From assembly GCA_003161205.1 (NCBI GenBank), contig PMOU01000377.1, positions 1-12,287 of the forward strand: a stretch of DNA of 12,287 nt, given 5' to 3'. This stretch comes from Actinomycetota bacterium. GTDB taxonomy: Bacteria > Actinomycetota > Actinomycetes > Streptosporangiales > Streptosporangiaceae. The position numbers were made by a program, and so were the translations under genes. Positions 11,978-12,287 of this stretch are shown in pieces. The notes beneath the pieces are model-generated. The model was not told the origin of the DNA, did not search any database, and worked only from the letters and a program-made list of their open reading frames with translations. Each line of letters starts with the position of its first letter. Positions within the stretch are counted from its first letter, which is position 1.

Positions 11978-12287
11978 CTGACACTCGACCAGATCCAGGC
12001 GGTCCCGAAGGTCCTGCTGCACGATCACCTCGATGGCGGCCTGCGCCCGCAGACCGTCCTTGAGCTGGCCCGCGAGACGGGCTATCACGACTTGCCAGGG
12101 GACAACACCGAAGAGCTGACCAAGCGGCTGACCGAAGGCGCGCACCGCGGTCATCTCGAGATCTACCTGGACGCGTTCAGGCACACGGTCGCGGTCAAGC
12201 AGACCCCGGACGCGCTGCGCCGGGTGGCCGCCGAGTGCGCCGCGGACCTGGCCGCCAACGGGGTGGACTACGCCGAGGTCAGGTTCG
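11975..12287 (+). CDS. add: Adenosine deaminase, N-terminal part (runs off window)
   Basis: First 104 residues of an adenosine deaminase, a cytoplasmic zinc-dependent TIM-barrel enzyme converting adenosine to inosine (purine salvage). The diagnostic N-terminal strand reads KVLLHDHLDGGLRP, with metal ligands H16 and H18 and substrate-contacting D20. The following LYLDAFRHTVAVKQTPDALRRVAAEC-like region (EIYLDAF through RVAAECAADLA) and GVDYAEVRF match the second strand of the barrel. The remaining zinc ligands and the catalytic Glu would lie beyond the window. The ATG at 11975 gives the normal N-terminus and lies 55 bases after the cdd stop, same strand, so the two probably serve one salvage function together with the importer. 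Confidence 0.92.
   Translation, partial: MLTLDQIQAVPKVLLHDHLDGGLRPQTVLELARETGYHDLPGDNTEELTKRLTEGAHRGHLEIYLDAFRHTVAVKQTPDALRRVAAECAADLAANGVDYAEVRF

Overview
The window is GC-rich, uses GTG start codons freely, and carries gene families typical of high-GC Gram-positive bacteria: a MarR–GNAT fusion, a BMP-type nucleoside ABC importer, and linked cytidine and adenosine deaminases. It most likely comes from an actinomycete (class Actinomycetes). The genus cannot be read from the sequence alone.

Left part (about 1-3416), accessory in character. A MarR–GNAT fusion gene on the minus strand (33-953) sits directly under a perfect 9-4-9 palindrome that looks like its own operator. Next, on the plus strand, is a VapBC-like toxin–antitoxin pair (1281-1881). 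Its PIN toxin is interrupted by a one-base frameshift that removes the last acidic catalytic residue from the reading frame. A complete alpha/beta hydrolase lies convergent to it (1971-2831, minus). Gene-poor stretches on both sides of this TA/hydrolase block (978-1262 and 2864-3332) contain two diverged copies of one sequence of about 75 bp in the same orientation, probably remnants of a dispersed repeat or a dead coding sequence.

Middle part (3333-8966): a four-gene minus-strand operon for a BMP-family nucleoside ABC importer. The order is lipoprotein binding protein, double-domain ATPase, permease, permease. The last three genes are joined by 4-base ATGA overlaps. A perfect 12-bp inverted repeat separates the binding protein from the ATPase, and a strong hairpin pair closes the operon. 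The ligand is inferred to be a nucleoside from the family and from the salvage genes nearby.

Right part (9044-12287): a minus-strand OmpR-type response regulator and sensor histidine kinase, overlapping by GTGA, lie between the importer operon and the divergent plus-strand salvage genes cdd (cytidine deaminase, 11482-11919) and add (adenosine deaminase, running off the window end). The picture is coherent: nucleosides are bound outside the membrane, imported, and deaminated by cdd and add. The two-component system is positioned to sense an envelope or extracellular signal. Control of the uptake genes by it is inference only.

The least explained structure is a run of three consecutive strong stem-loops (11329-11457) between the divergent regulator and cdd genes, where no gene needs a terminator. 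The first two share arm and loop sequence and could refold onto each other. This is the best candidate here for an undescribed structured RNA or regulatory element. No CRISPR array, tRNA, rRNA or intact insertion sequence was seen.
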